The notes: generated by a model not told the origin, from the letters alone. A stretch of 19,721 nt of DNA from Emmonsiellopsis sp. PD_33 (GCA_032988165.1 JANTQF010000499.1:134-19854), one strand, 5' to 3'; shown: positions 1-11,336, numbered from the stretch's first letter. Translations and numbers: made by a program.

Positions 1-312
1 GAGAAAAAATGAAAAAACAAAGGAAAAATCAAAAGAATGACAGTTATAAAAGGAGATAAGTAGAGAATAAGTGAGAAAAAATGAAAAAACAAAGGAAAAA
101 TCAAAAGAATGACAGTTATAAAAGGAGATGAGTAGAGAATAAGTGAGAAAAAATGAAAAAACAAAGGAAAAATCAAAAGAATGACAGTTATAAAAGGAGA
201 TAAGTAGAGAATAAGTGAGAAAAAATGAAAAAACAAAGGAAAAATCAAAAGAATGACAGTTATAAAAGGAGATAAGTAGAGAATAAGTGAGAAAAAATGA
301 AAAAACAAAGGA
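1..312. repeat. 72-bp tandem repeat array, about 4.3 copies
   Basis: The unit begins gagaaaaaatgaaaaaac and restarts at 1, 73, 145, 217 and 289, an exact 72-bp period. The last copy is cut off after about 24 bases, two bases before the hAT stop codon (314-316). Copies are almost identical; the only difference I saw is agatgag for agataag in the second copy. The plus strand is strongly A/G-rich. The array runs off the left edge, so its full size is unknown. It lies in the 3' flank of the hAT transposase gene and may be a subterminal repeat or a minisatellite. I see no reading frame in it and no terminal inverted repeat of the transposon. Confidence 0.97.
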
Positions 313-313
313 A

Positions 314-1231
314 TTACATACTAATTTCTGAAGTTAGTTGAGAAATCAAGTCAATCTGAGTACTAATATTAGTATTTTGAACTGACTTTTCCTCTTCTAA
401 ATCAGAATCTTCCTCCTCTTCATCAATATCTTTTATATCCTTAAAAACCTTCCAGTTTTTCAGACATAAAATGATATTAACAGTATCCTTTTTCAGGTTA
501 TTTCTCTTTTTAGTGATAATATCACTACCCTGACTAAAGATAGACTCAGAAGGAGCAGAGGTAGCTGGAATAGCAAGATAATATCTTGCCATTCTAGCTA
601 AAATAGGAAGTCTATAAGATAATTAATAGAAAATAATATAGAAATAAAGAAATAAGCTTACCTGCTGGTGTTTTCCTTCCAATACTGTAAAATAGGAGTC
701 TAAAAATAAAATAAAATATCAATATATAAACTTTATAATTAAAAATTAAAGATTAATAATATAACTTACCTGAGGAGAGGCATAATATTCACCAAGATAA
801 GTTGAAACTTCATTAGAAATTGGATTTTGAGAAGGTTGAAAAGGAGGGAATAGGTTCAAATCAATTAAAACTTGATTTGACTTGGAGGTTTATTGTTTTT
901 GGTGTTTTTTTTGGGAAAAAGATTGAGATTGGAAGGAGGTTTCTGCATCAGAATCTTCTGTTTCAATGCTATTTTGAATAGCACTTTGCCATCTAAATAG
1001 AAGAAAAGAAAAAGTTAGTAAAAAATATATTAAAAAAAGAATAAAAATAAAAATAAAAGAAAATCCTAATATATACCTATCAAATTCCTCTCTAAATTCC
1101 CTTTCAACAGCTATTTGATCCTCTTTACTAAAGTGCAATTGCATTAATCCCTTCAGTTTGAATCTAGAATTCAATACAAAGGCATAATAGGTATAAGAAT
1201 CAAAGGAAGCTTTAGGGAAATACTTATCTAG
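314..1231 (-). pseudogene. hAT-family transposase, C-terminal exons (broken)
   Basis: C-terminal half of a hAT cut-and-paste transposase. Read leftward, I place exons at 1231-1077 (continuing one cut by Element 1), 992-770, 699-662 (38-nt microexon) and 611-314, with introns of 84, 70 and 50 bp. All join in phase. The 1231 exon carries the hAT block YYAFVLNSRFKLKGL (usual form: A-x-L-D-P-R-F-K-L). The microexon encodes LQYWKENTS. The last exon holds the dimerisation motif LARMARYYLAIPATSAPSES followed by IFSQGSDI, then an acidic tail and the TAA at 314-316. There is one in-frame TAA at 890-892, explained by CAA to TAA. The gene continues at 11342-11867. Family assignment is firm; exon edges are inferred by eye from GT/AG sites and phase. 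Confidence 0.88.
1227..1231. repeat. Target-site duplication of Element 1, left copy (TCTAG)
   Basis: TCTAG directly precedes the TG that opens the 5' LTR and recurs directly after the 3' LTR at 11337-11341. A perfect 5-bp duplication is normal for Ty3/gypsy integrase. Confidence 0.95.
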
Positions 1232-1403
1232 TGTTATGTGTGCATGCTCCATGCCATGGTCCACACCATGGGACATTCATGGTGCTTAGTTACCTACATA
1301 GCTTAGTCAGGCCCTATAGTATAAATAGCCATGGGCAGCCCAGGAATGTAGAGAATCAACCTTATTCTATGCAATGTTTTCATCTCAAGTTATCCCAATT
1401 ACA
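1232..1403 (+). repeat. Element 1 5' LTR (172 bp)
   Basis: Starts TGTTATG and ends ATTACA, the usual TG...CA ends. It aligns without gaps to 11165-11336. By eye I count 21 differences, all transitions (about 12%). It holds a TATAAATA box at 1320-1327 and a short hairpin at 1254-1271 (7-bp stem CCATGGT/ACCATGG, 4-nt loop) that is decayed in the other LTR. It should drive transcription to the right. Confidence 0.96.
1320..1327 (+). promoter_or_regulatory. TATA box in Element 1 5' LTR
   Basis: TATAAATA lies 88 bases into the LTR and is unchanged at the same offset in the 3' LTR (11253-11260), although about 12% of LTR positions differ. It is a plausible core promoter for the genomic RNA. That role is inferred from position and consensus only. 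Confidence 0.6.
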
Positions 1404-2660
1404 ATTAGTAGCATGTCTTTGCAAAAGATGTAAGGTTCTCTGTGGGTTCCCTGGTCTTTATAATGAGTTATTATTGTATCTTCCTACTCTTATTGCTTCT
1501 GCATTTCCTTTAACAGGTTTCTATCTCTTTTCTCTCCATGTGTCTTATCTACTTTATGGACTTCTCTTCAAAAGCCAGATCTACTCAGGCCTCATCCTCC
1601 TTACAGATAACTCTCTATACCTAGCATCTGAATAGCTTCATCCTCATTATGAATAATTCTAAGTGAATTGTGTTCTTATTGTTTTCTATGTGCACTGTTC
1701 TGCTTAATCTTCTGATGAATCTATAGATGTCTGCTCTAAATCACTGAACCCAGTGAGAAAATCCCAAGTCACCTATAGAACTTCCATAGGAATTGCCCTA
1801 CTATATCTATTCTAATTGCTTATTTTCATTTACTACACTACCCCTGATCCTGAGCTGCTATCATGGAAATTTGTTGTGCTGTGTTCAAACCACTATTTAC
1901 CTGTAGATTAACCACTTGAAGCTCTCATATAAATTCCTCATATATTTCTCAGAAATTGCCTACTTTTTTATCCCCCTGAAAAGTGCTTTCTCTCTTTCCA
2001 GTTTTTTGTGTTTTTCTAAGATTTTCTGTGGTCTTTTCCCCAAAAGGGCATAGTGCATACATGTCTGTTATATTAGCACACATCTTCTAATTACCCTTAT
2101 CCTAAAAGGGTATAGTGTCTTTCTTACTTTCTACACTTTTTTATAAACTCTTCTCCTTAAAAGATCTATCTCATCTAATAATAGTTGTTGATGTTAGCAG
2201 CCCTTGTGTCCAAAGAACTATAGAATGATCTTTTATATCTGAATAGTAGAACTTGCTCATCAGATTATTAAGTATTTCAACTCTAACTTCCCTCATCATG
2301 ACTCTTTGCAGGACACTATGATTATAAGGGCAACCTTTATGACTGAGTAAACTACCTGCTCAAACCCCCTGTCTAAATCCAGGCAGGCATTTATAGAACC
2401 ACAAGAATGTACATGCTTATAAGTCAATTCACATGGAAGTTCTGAGAATGCTTAGGTGATCTTACTGATATCATCAGACTGACTCATTAACTACTCATTA
2501 CTTAATTAAATAGTCATCAAATTTCATAGCTGCACAGACTGCTTCAAGCAGAGCTGCATGTTTAACTGCTGAGAGGAAACATTCTTTAAGACTTTATCAG
2601 TAAGATAAGTATATCTCTTGCTAGGCTCAAAGCTGTGCTCAGAGGGTAACACCTTACTCT
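1404..2660 (+). other. Element 1 long leader, no coding recognised
   Basis: About 1.25 kb between the 5' LTR and the first recognisable gag sequence. Stops occur in every frame. The open stretch at 1231-1635 begins inside the LTR and resembles no protein I know. The sequence just after the LTR (attagtagcatg) does not start with TGG, so I cannot assign a tRNA primer-binding site. The gag N-terminus may begin somewhere after about 2490, but I could not fix a start codon. Confidence 0.6.
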
Positions 2661-2686
2661 ATTTAACTTAACTACTCTTATAAATT

Positions 2687-4303
2687 AACCTGGTGCCAAG
2701 CAATGCATTGTTTGGCAGAGCACTGCAGCTAACACCTATGAAGTCTCTAGAGACTCTAAATGTAACTTTAACTGATGGAGAACAAGCCTTACAACTACCA
2801 TCTATTAGATAGCTAAATAATATATTAAATGTGAATAGCATTTCAGCTACTGCAGGTATTACTAATGAATCTACTGATGATATAAGCTTCATCCTGTGCT
2901 AAATGCAAACTCTATGAGAATTACTCTCTCATGCTAGGGCTATTACTACTTAGCTGGCATCAGCTCAGCTACTAATATAATCTTCACCTGCACCACTGAC
3001 ATTAACTGCTCCATAGAAACCCCAGGACATTGGTTTTTTCTACCCCAATGCACTGACATTATAGGGCCATGATGATATTATTAATAGAGAAGGTAAGACC
3101 TATTACTAGGACATTCATACATTCACTAACTGGCTTAAGGTTGCTGCTCTAACCAGGGATGTGGCAAGAATCTAACAGAACTTGAATTTATACCTCAAAG
3201 GAGAAGTAGAATCCTAATGGAATCAGAAGCTTAATAATATCATCTATATAGATCTTATTACAACTAATAATGAAGTAAAAGAGTAGATTAAGATTCTCTA
3301 ATAGTGATTCTACATTAAGGGTAATCAAGCACTATAAAAGCTCAATGAGATAAAATACTTTCTTCAAGATCTTTATGATAGACACAGTTTAACCTCCTAC
3401 ATCCTTGATGTATCTTCAGCTGCCAAACACTGCAGCTAAGGAGACACTGAGTATGCTCAAATCCTACATGTGTGGAATAACCTGAATGTTACCCTGTGAG
3501 TCATCATTGATGAACCAGAAGAGGATATGATCATTGAGGAGTTTATAGAGATTATTTACTGCAAGCAGACCAACTAGATAGATTGATTTGTGAGTAGTGA
3601 TTGATATGTGAATAGTATGTATAATCAGTGTGAATTTTATTATGGTAACTTTACCTCTTAAAGTAATTACTGTGGATGTGGTAGAGGATTATATTTCTAT
3701 TAGTTTGAATAGTCTACTTATCAGTACCAGCTCAGGTACTAGACTTAGGATTATACTAACAGGTAGTATCATGGCAGTTATAATAGAAATGACAACTAAT
3801 ATGACTACACCAGCTACTACAACCAGTACAATGCATATAATCAGTGTAATAGAAATTACTAAGGCAAAGCCCAGTAAGATCATTCTGAACTGTCAGCCCT
3901 GAAATAATAACTTCAGCTCTCAGTACCTGCTAGTAAAAATATGATCTAGCCTGGCAGGCAGCCATAAAATCAGCAGCTGTACAAACAGGTAGCATTTCAT
4001 GCTGACCTGAAGGAATTAGAGGAGTCCACAGAAGATTCATATAGTTAAGAGGTGGAATTTGACCTCTACTACAACAAGTCAGAAATGCTCATGAATGATC
4101 CACAGGAACAATTATATAATGATGGTGCATATAACCTAGAGGTAGATATATTCCATGTAGATTCTATGATAGCCATCTATTATAAATGTAGTGAGGCATT
4201 TAATTTATATAATAATCTATATAAGTATCTGAAGACCTGCACAGTAACCTCACAAGCCTTTCATGTGAGCCCTAACTGTGCATCAAGGGTAATAGTATTC
4301 TAG
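2687..4303 (+). pseudogene. Element 1 gag region with C2H2-like finger (broken)
   Basis: Structural part of the polyprotein, which would package element RNA into particles. The frame opens with NLVPSNALFGRALQL, passes PQDIGFFYP at about 3020 and RDVARI near 3170, and reaches a Tyr/Asn/Gln-rich stretch at 3600-3860. The GFF-P-N and following blocks match the Gag of a common fungal Ty3/gypsy lineage as I know it. A finger-like segment at about 4174-4240 reads YYKCSEAFNLYNNLYKYLKTC. In relatives this is a Cys/His finger ending in H-L-R-T-C; here Cys and His positions have become Tyr, as G-to-A or C-to-T change would cause. Many TAG, TAA and TGA codons interrupt it. The frame is the same as pol, so gag and pol were one long frame. 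The start codon is unresolved. Confidence 0.8.
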
Positions 4304-4393
4304 TAACCAGTAGATTTGAATACACTGTATAGATATGCATTCTGCAACTAGAAGTATATTATTATCATGATATTCTATTAGAATAGCTTCAAG

Positions 4394-7300
4394 TCATTAC
4401 TGATATGTATAGACTCAGGCTGCATAATAACCCTTGTGAGTAAGAAGTTTCTAGAGCAGCAATGTGATAAGATATCACACCTGTCATGCCTGTAGATACT
4501 GATTAGAGGTGTTAGAGACTCTATGAAATCCTCTGAAATAATTATAATTTTACTCACATTGTCAGCAGTTTTACTAGATGGAAAACATATACTAGTGCTT
4601 GCTCAAATCTTAGTAAAGATACATATCATTGATGACCTCCATGTCAACCTGTTGCTTAGTATAGATAATATGGCACTAGAGGGTATCATCATAGATCTAG
4701 ACAAGAGAATGCTGTAGATAAAGTCATGTGAGAATGTAGAAGCTAAGATCTTAGTGACATCAAGAAAAGACCATTAAGTTATTAGACTAGTATATTTAGA
4801 CACTAAAGTCATCATTTTGCTCAGATCAGAGGTGAAAATTCCCCTCAGGTGCTACCTTGCCAAAGAGGAGTAATTACTAACTAATAGAGACTATATCTTC
4901 AACCCAGTCATGCCCCTACTTTAGGTGTATGTTCAAATCATGGACTATAATCTCCTATTCATACATGTCATAAATAATATAGATAGGTAAGTTATAATCC
5001 CATAGAGATCCTGCATTAGCACTCTCAGGGAATATAATGCTATAAGCACATATTTGGTCAATCTCATAGTAGAGTTACTAACTCTTAGCCTATCTAAAGA
5101 ACAGCTCTAGTATGAGCTGAATGACAACCTGGATATACCAGAATTACTAAAGGAATCTCCACATGCTATCAATATTAATCCCACTGGGGTAGAAGTAAAA
5201 CTACTCAATGATATAATAATTTATAGTAATAAGGAGACCACAAAATACTTCATATAGATTTGCAATGAATTCCCCAAAATCTAGGAGAACCACAGCAATA
5301 CTATAGATCTTCTAGAAGATGAATGAATGTAGATTTCTCTCTTACCTCTAAAGAATTACAAGCTTCAGACCCAAGTAAAGATATACTCTCTAGATCAGAA
5401 AGACTATGAGGTCATAGATGAACTCTTCAACAAACTGCATGCTTAAGGGCACATGGAATGAGCAACAGACCACATCCCCTCTGGATACCCAGTATTTGTA
5501 GTCTGAAAAGAAGTAAATAGTGTATGGAAAGGCTGTCCTGTTATTAATATCTAGAAACTAAATAAGATAATTAAACCTGATATATATTTAATGATATAGT
5601 AGGTAGAGGTTATTAACTCTATGAAAGGGTACCACTACATCACTGTTCTTAACTGTATGAGCTTCTTCTATTAATGGAGAGTCTACTGTGACCACTAATA
5701 ATACTTATTAGTTGTGTTGCACTGTGGACAAGAGATACCCTCAGTTGCTATAATAAGATATATAAACTTGCTGGTATATATACAGCATAAGATTAACCTC
5801 TTTCTAAAAAAATTTAAGAAGTTCATTTACTACTATATTAATAACCTAGTTACCACAAGTATCATCATGAAGAAATATAGCAAACACTTAAGAAAGATCT
5901 TCAGCCTATTTTGTAATAAAAACATTATCATCAATCTGAAGAAAGTATTTATTAGCTTCCCTTCAGTCAGACTGTTAGGGCATAAGGTCTCATCTCTGAG
6001 TCTCATGCTAACAGATGATTGGATCATCACACTAGTAAAGATTACATTCCTGAAAAACCTGAAGGATCTGGAGACTTACCTTAAGACAACTGAATGGCTG
6101 TGAAACTACATACCTTTTTATATCTATTATGCAGAACCCCTACAGGCACACAAGATGATACTCCTAAAGGATGTGCTAGTAAAAAAGAGACTATAGACTC
6201 AATTCTCTGCTTAAATACTCCTTGAAAAGCTCATGAAAAAAGAAGAGAAGGCATTCAAGAACATACAGACAGTATTTACTAAGGGTCTGTTTTTAGTGCA
6301 TCATAACAGCATGTGATACCTCTTCTTTGATATTGATGCTTTAAAATAGAGAGGCTTTGAAGTGATGATATTTCATGTAAAATCAGAATAAGTACCACTT
6401 AAGGACATATAGTATAAAAAGACCCTAGACTTTGAGACCCTATCTTCATTGATGATGATAGAATCAATTATGTTCCTCTCTAAAATTCTAATATCAGTAG
6501 AAACTAGATATTGACTGATAGAACTAAAGGTTGTATGTCTGGTCTGAATGCTTAAAAAAGTGTGATATATAATTAAAGCCATGAAACTTCCAGTAGTTAT
6601 ATATACTAACCACTTAATCATACTATAAATTGTCAGACAGACATCACTGACTACCTCATTCATAAACAAGCTCAACTTAAGGCTTATTCAAGCTATTCAA
6701 TACATATAGTGATTCAACCTACAGATATTTCATAAACCTGACTGCACACACATTGTCTCAGATGCCCTGTCTTGATTGCAGTCAGATGTACCTATAGACT
6801 AGGATGAGCTCTTAAAAGATCTAGCTACTGAGGCTATAGATGTATTTCTGGTAGATTATATAGTTATAGTAATTATGATGTTCCTGCAGTTCTAATAAAG
6901 ATTTCTGAATGCCTATTAGTAAGACTTGAGGCTGGCCACAATCTTGAATATTATAAAGACAAATAATGTACTGCTAGTAGAGAACCAGACCAAGTTGCTA
7001 TACCATATCAATCCTGATAACAGCCTACTATATTATGACCATAGAGACACTGTGCAGCTCTGCATTTCCCAGCCTCTTATTAGTAATGTCATCAAGATCA
7101 CACACTCAGATGCATATTTTAGACTGTAATGAATTATAGAGAAACTGAATGATCTATCAATCTACAAGAAAACTCATCTCATTAAGGAATATATCTATCA
7201 CTATCCCAGTTACTTATAGAATGCTACTTAATATTACAAGTCATATAGTACACTACAGCTAATCATTATAAAACTATCCCTGTTTCATATAGTTATAATT

Positions 7301-8470
7301 GACATTATCCTTGATCTCCCCAAGGGACAATTTGATGCTGATATGACCATTACTTGCAAGGCAAGCAAGAGGACAGCCTTTATTCCAGGATGTCAGAATT
7401 GAGATGTAGAATCCTAGATCAAGCTATTTATCAAGTAATTAGTAATAGGTGACTGAGGTACACCATCTTGCATCATCTCAGATAGAGATAAAAAGTTTCT
7501 CAGTGATTTCTAGGCAATAATCTTCAAGTTCCTAGGGGTAGATCTCCTCTACACTATAGCTTATCACCTTCAAGTAGATAGCCAATTAGAGATTACAAAC
7601 TAAATATATAAGATTACCCTCTAACATATAATTACAGCCCTGAAAAATCCACAGTAATGAGAGGACTCAGCTCTCTCACTTCAAGTACTCTTTAATAATG
7701 CCATGGTGTCAGCAACAGGGATATTCCCCTACTAATATATGTATGACCAGAAGCTTAAAATGCTGCTCCAGCTAGCACAGACATTTTAAGATTAAAGTCC
7801 TCAGGATTTCTCCAGCTATCTCAATACAAATGAGGCACTCCACACAGCAGCAGTATTTATAAAGAAGTATTATGATAAGAAGTATACTTTAAGATTCTTT
7901 ACTACAGGTAATAAGATGCTCCTCTAAATTAGTAAAGAATATAATATATTATTACTTCAGACTTATAGCAAGTTTACCCCTTAATATACAGGTTCCTTTA
8001 CAATCTATTACTGAGTTAGTAGCCTCATTTACCTTCTAGACCTCTCAGCATACTTCTACATACACCTAGTAATATTCATTGCCCACTTAGAACTTACTCC
8101 ATGAGAGGAAGACCCCTTCAGGTGCACTCTGCTGACATCAGGCTCTATTACAATGAAAGGAGATTCAGATGAATGGAAATCATATGAAATAGAAAAAATA
8201 ATAGTAAAGTAAATTAAGACTCTTAAATGTAGCAATAAAATTGAATATCTCATAAAGTAAAAGAGCTATAGTTCAGAAGAAGATAGATAGTACCCTAAGT
8301 ATATCCTCTAAAATGTGAAGAAATTTATATAATAATATAAGTATAATTAGAAGAAGTCTATATCATCATTGATTCTGCACAGATGAGACTACCCTGTAAT
8401 GACAGTAACCTAGCCATTCAAAAACCTGAAAGAAATTCAAAAGTGCTTTGATGTTTGTAGAATATCAATT
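4394..8470 (+). pseudogene. Element 1 pol: protease, RT, RNase H, integrase, chromodomain (broken)
   Basis: Enzymatic polyprotein in the same frame as gag. The protease has its catalytic D-S-G at 4412-4420 (CIDSGCIITLVSKKFL) and DLHVNLLLSIDNM downstream. Reverse transcriptase runs from about 5440; its YxDD box reads YINN at 5834-5845, so both catalytic Asp are Asn, followed by SFPSVRLLGHKVS. RNase H starts near 6310 (FDIDALK). Integrase runs about 6930-8010: the zinc-finger Cys pair reads YPSY, catalytic Asp lies in IIDIILDLPKG near 7300 and IISDRDKKFLSDF near 7475, and Glu in DSQLEITN near 7580. The chromodomain at about 8168-8290 reads YEIEKIIVK, then EYLIK, then SYSSEED. There are dozens of in-frame stops but no frameshift I could detect. 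The C-terminal end is approximate. Confidence 0.88.
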
Positions 8471-9153
8471 ATAAGGAAAAAGATAGAATTATCAACCATG
8501 AAGACTTTATACTCTCACATGATATTAAAATGCTTATTATCTATTTAAATTTTATACTTCATAGAATCTCCATTGCCCTGTTATTACACTAGTTTATATA
8601 GATATTACTCTCATATACCTGCACATGCACATCTATAACTTTATTATCCTAGAACACACCTGCCCCCACTAACCAAAAGGTTATATTCATGGAATTTCAT
8701 GAAATGTTCATTGCTATGTTAGAATTATACTGCCTCATACTAGTTGCACCCTATTTACTTATATACTACTCACTAGTCTTACCTCTATTCATTTTTATAT
8801 GTAAGCTACTTACTAATATACTGTTCTATTTGGCTTCATTCACTCTACTCAGCACAGGCATTAAATCACAGGACATGGAACTTTCATGGTGAACACTATT
8901 ACTATAACACATTTCTATACTAGAATTCATCATATATATGGAAGATTTATTACAGTAGACCTTCTAACTCTCCAGCCTATTTATCTTTATATCTATTATT
9001 ATAGTGAATTCACCAACAACACTTTACTTACACATATAAACCTCCTATTAACCTATTTAATCTCTATTAACTTCTAATAATTTCAGTAACTACATGCAAG
9101 ACATCTAGCCTGCCCATCTATCTATAAGTAAATATCATAGAATCTTCAATAGC
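8471..9153 (+). other. Element 1 spacer between pol and the extra frame
   Basis: About 0.7 kb of AT-rich sequence. The pol frame can be followed a little past the chromodomain and then loses protein-like character. Short open stretches at 8689-8892 and 8886-9077 give hydrophobic, Leu/Tyr-rich translations typical of AT-rich non-coding DNA. I recognise nothing here. Confidence 0.5.
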
Positions 9154-11043
9154 ATGATGCCTTTCAAGTGCTTGCAGTTAGCAACAGCTGATAACCCTTT
9201 CACCTCAGCTCACACACTAAAGAGACAGTATAAGATAGGAACCAGTTTATCCACCCCAATCATAGGTCAATCCAGTGTAAAAGGAAAAGAAAAGATGGCA
9301 GCCCAGCAAGCTAAGAATAATGAGGCTGTTGAGAACATCAAGATGATAGATTATATAGAGGAGTATGTTATGAAGTTTGTTGTTAAAATGTGCAAATACA
9401 CTCTACTCTTAGAAGCAATCTCCACTGAGTCAGTAAGCACACTCAAGAAAGTCATTGATGATATGAATAAGCAAGCTGTAAATTAATAACTACATAATAA
9501 CTGTAGCATCTTTAAAGTGCAAGAGTAGTTATAGAAGCAGGCTGACAAGAAGTATAAGAAGAAAATACTGTAAATTATGAGTAATACTTTATGATACTTA
9601 CCTCTTAAGATATGCCTAGACCCAGATAATGAATGCAACTTTGAGGGACCATCACCTAATATATTACTAGCTAAGGATAAAGTTGAAGTGAGAAAGCTTA
9701 AAATTGAAATGATTATTAATAGAATGAAGCTGAAGGTAACTACAAACTACAATACAAAAGACATCATAGAGATTTATAACTACAATAAACCTATATACCT
9801 GTGTCTCACTGTGAAGAATCTGGGCTATAAGTACTATAATTTGCTGAGATATCATCTTTAGGAGAATCAGATATGCTTTGACCTGATATATGCTATTAAG
9901 AATGACTATAATACTGCTATCAAGCAAGTTCAGAGCTGATAAAATGCAGATAAGATGATAGCAGAAAATATGCACTACATCTAACTCTATAATTAGTGAG
10001 TAGAAACTTATAACTAAGAGATTAATCTCTTAATTAATGAATGATATTAAGGGAACACTAGCATATTTCTATCTAATACAACTAAAGATCAAGTTGATGA
10101 GGCTGTGGACAATCTGTAGGAGTAAAATAAAAAGAAATGAGTTGATTAGATCAAATCACACAACATTAGATGACTTATGGCTAGTATTATTAGGAGCCAA
10201 TATATTAGTTATATAGACACAGAGATCCTGCAGTGCTTCCATGGGGAATAGAGACAGATAGATGGCCTAGTAAATATAAGAGATAGTAGCTCCCTTAGTG
10301 AATGAATCAAGAAGGATACCTCAAATAATAACACACCCATGAAGTGACTTACTGCAAGCCCCTCTTACATAGTTAGTGTTGCTCTTACTGTGGCTATCAT
10401 TATAATTATATCATCTCATACTGCACCTGCTCAGCAGCTAAACCTGCCTATAGATCTTCAAGTGATCAAATACATTGTAATCCTCTACAACATAAGTAGA
10501 AAAGAAGCTCTTGAAGAAGTCAACCAGCTTCTTACTGTGGGAATATCCCACACTGATACATGCATGCTGCCTGCCAATAAATTGCACCAGGCCATAAACA
10601 AGATCCAAGCCCAAGCCCTTGCCAAGGAAAAAGCTTGATATGATGCTGTTAGGAATAAAGCTATCTACCTTATAATAGTATTATACAATCTAGAGGAATG
10701 TGAAGCTCAGCAGGCTACTTAGTAATACTACTACATGAAAGTTATATATGTTGCCATGCTCAATAAAAGTGCACAGGATATTAATAAGGATATTAATATT
10801 ATCATGCAGATCAATAATCAACCCATCAAGCCTGCTAATAGCATATATCAGGAAGATGTAATCAAATGAGTTGCTTGTCTATAAAATCTCCACTGTGATG
10901 AGGTAGAAAGCACAGTTAGCATGTGAGTAGATGAAGGTGTTACCTATCAAGTCATACTTGAGATGCTATGAGTAGAACTGAAGAGTGTGCTGAACAAGTT
11001 AGATGTAGAGATGAATGAGAAATAGATGGATGATCTAATTTAA
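9154..11043 (+). pseudogene. Element 1 extra sense ORF downstream of pol, unknown family (broken)
   Basis: I do not recognise this protein. One frame, different from that of gag-pol, stays protein-like for about 630 codons from the ATG at 9154 to the TAA at 11041-11043. It is broken by roughly thirty stops, mostly TAG, TAA and TGA, as expected from CAG, CAA and CGA decay. The N-terminal 110 codons are clean (MMPFKCLQLATADNPFTSAH... to DDMNKQAVN). A middle part is rich in Lys, Asn and Tyr. A clean stretch at 10390-10638 ends in a likely helix, KLHQAINKIQAQALAKEKA, and charged helical sequence continues (SAQDINKDINIIMQ; LKSVLNKLDVEMNEK). I see no signal peptide, envelope-like layout or enzyme motif. 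It may be a structural or nucleic-acid-binding accessory protein. The start could lie upstream. Confidence 0.65.
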
Positions 11044-11151
11044 TTTTAATTAGTGCTTTATTTACTACTATATTATGCTTTCTATTGTTTCATTTGTTTA
11101 CTCTACATTCCTGTATGTAACTATGATGATGAGGGCATTGCATGCCTTTCT

Positions 11152-11159
11152 GAAAGGGG
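11152..11159 (+). other. Element 1 polypurine tract
   Basis: GAAAGGGG lies 5 bases before the 3' LTR, the expected place for the plus-strand primer of reverse transcription. The assignment rests on position and composition. Confidence 0.6.
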
Positions 11160-11164
11160 CTATT

Positions 11165-11336
11165 TGTTATGCATGTATGCTCTATGCCATGGTCCATGCT
11201 ATGAGACATCCATGGTGCTTAGTCACCTACATAGCTTAGTCAGGCCTCATGGTATAAATAGCTATGGGCAGCCTAGGAACATAGAGAATCAACCTTATTC
11301 TACACAATGTTTTCATCTCAAGTTATCCTAATTATA
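11165..11336 (+). repeat. Element 1 3' LTR (172 bp)
   Basis: Starts TGTTATGCATG and ends AATTATA; the terminal CA has become TA, a C-to-T change. Its length equals the 5' LTR and it aligns without gaps. TATAAATA is kept at 11253-11260. At several places it has CA where the 5' LTR has TG, or the reverse. Confidence 0.96.

Larger units (their letters stand above)
1232..11336 (+). mobile_element. Element 1: 10.1-kb Ty3/gypsy LTR retrotransposon, decayed
   Basis: This element is complete from LTR to LTR and inserted in an exon of the hAT gene. Order: 172-bp 5' LTR, leader of about 1.25 kb, gag, protease, reverse transcriptase, RNase H, integrase and chromodomain in one frame, about 0.7 kb without clear coding, a further sense frame (9154-11043), a polypurine tract, and a 172-bp 3' LTR. 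The TCTAG duplication flanks it. At 10.1 kb it is long for a fungal gypsy element, mainly through the leader and the extra 3' frame. Dozens of in-frame stops and Asp-to-Asn changes at the reverse transcriptase active site make it non-autonomous. Domain order PR-RT-RH-IN-chromodomain places it among chromoviruses. Confidence 0.96.

Noticed and set aside
1254..1271. LTR hairpin as a functional element
   Set aside because: The 7-bp stem in the 5' LTR is broken in the 3' LTR, and CCATGG is self-complementary, so it may be incidental.
1404..1430. tRNA primer-binding site next to the 5' LTR of Element 1
   Set aside because: The sequence lacks the TGG start and I could not match it to a tRNA 3' end; decay may have erased it.
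1231..1635. Plus-strand open frame of 134 codons
   Set aside because: It starts inside the Element 1 LTR, has no recognisable domain, and its composition is that of translated AT-rich leader.
3630..3902. Thr/Ile-rich plus-strand frame and its minus-strand partner at 3689-3883
   Set aside because: Both are shadows of the Tyr/Asn/Gln-rich part of Element 1 gag, which is supported in another frame by homologous blocks on both sides.
8689..9077. Two short hydrophobic frames after Element 1 pol, a possible envelope gene
   Set aside because: There is no signal peptide, Cys pattern or continuous frame; the hydrophobicity is explained by AT-rich composition.
9667..9975. Minus-strand frame of 102 codons
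   Set aside because: It is antisense to the extra Element 1 frame and is Ile/Leu-rich with no motif, a typical shadow.
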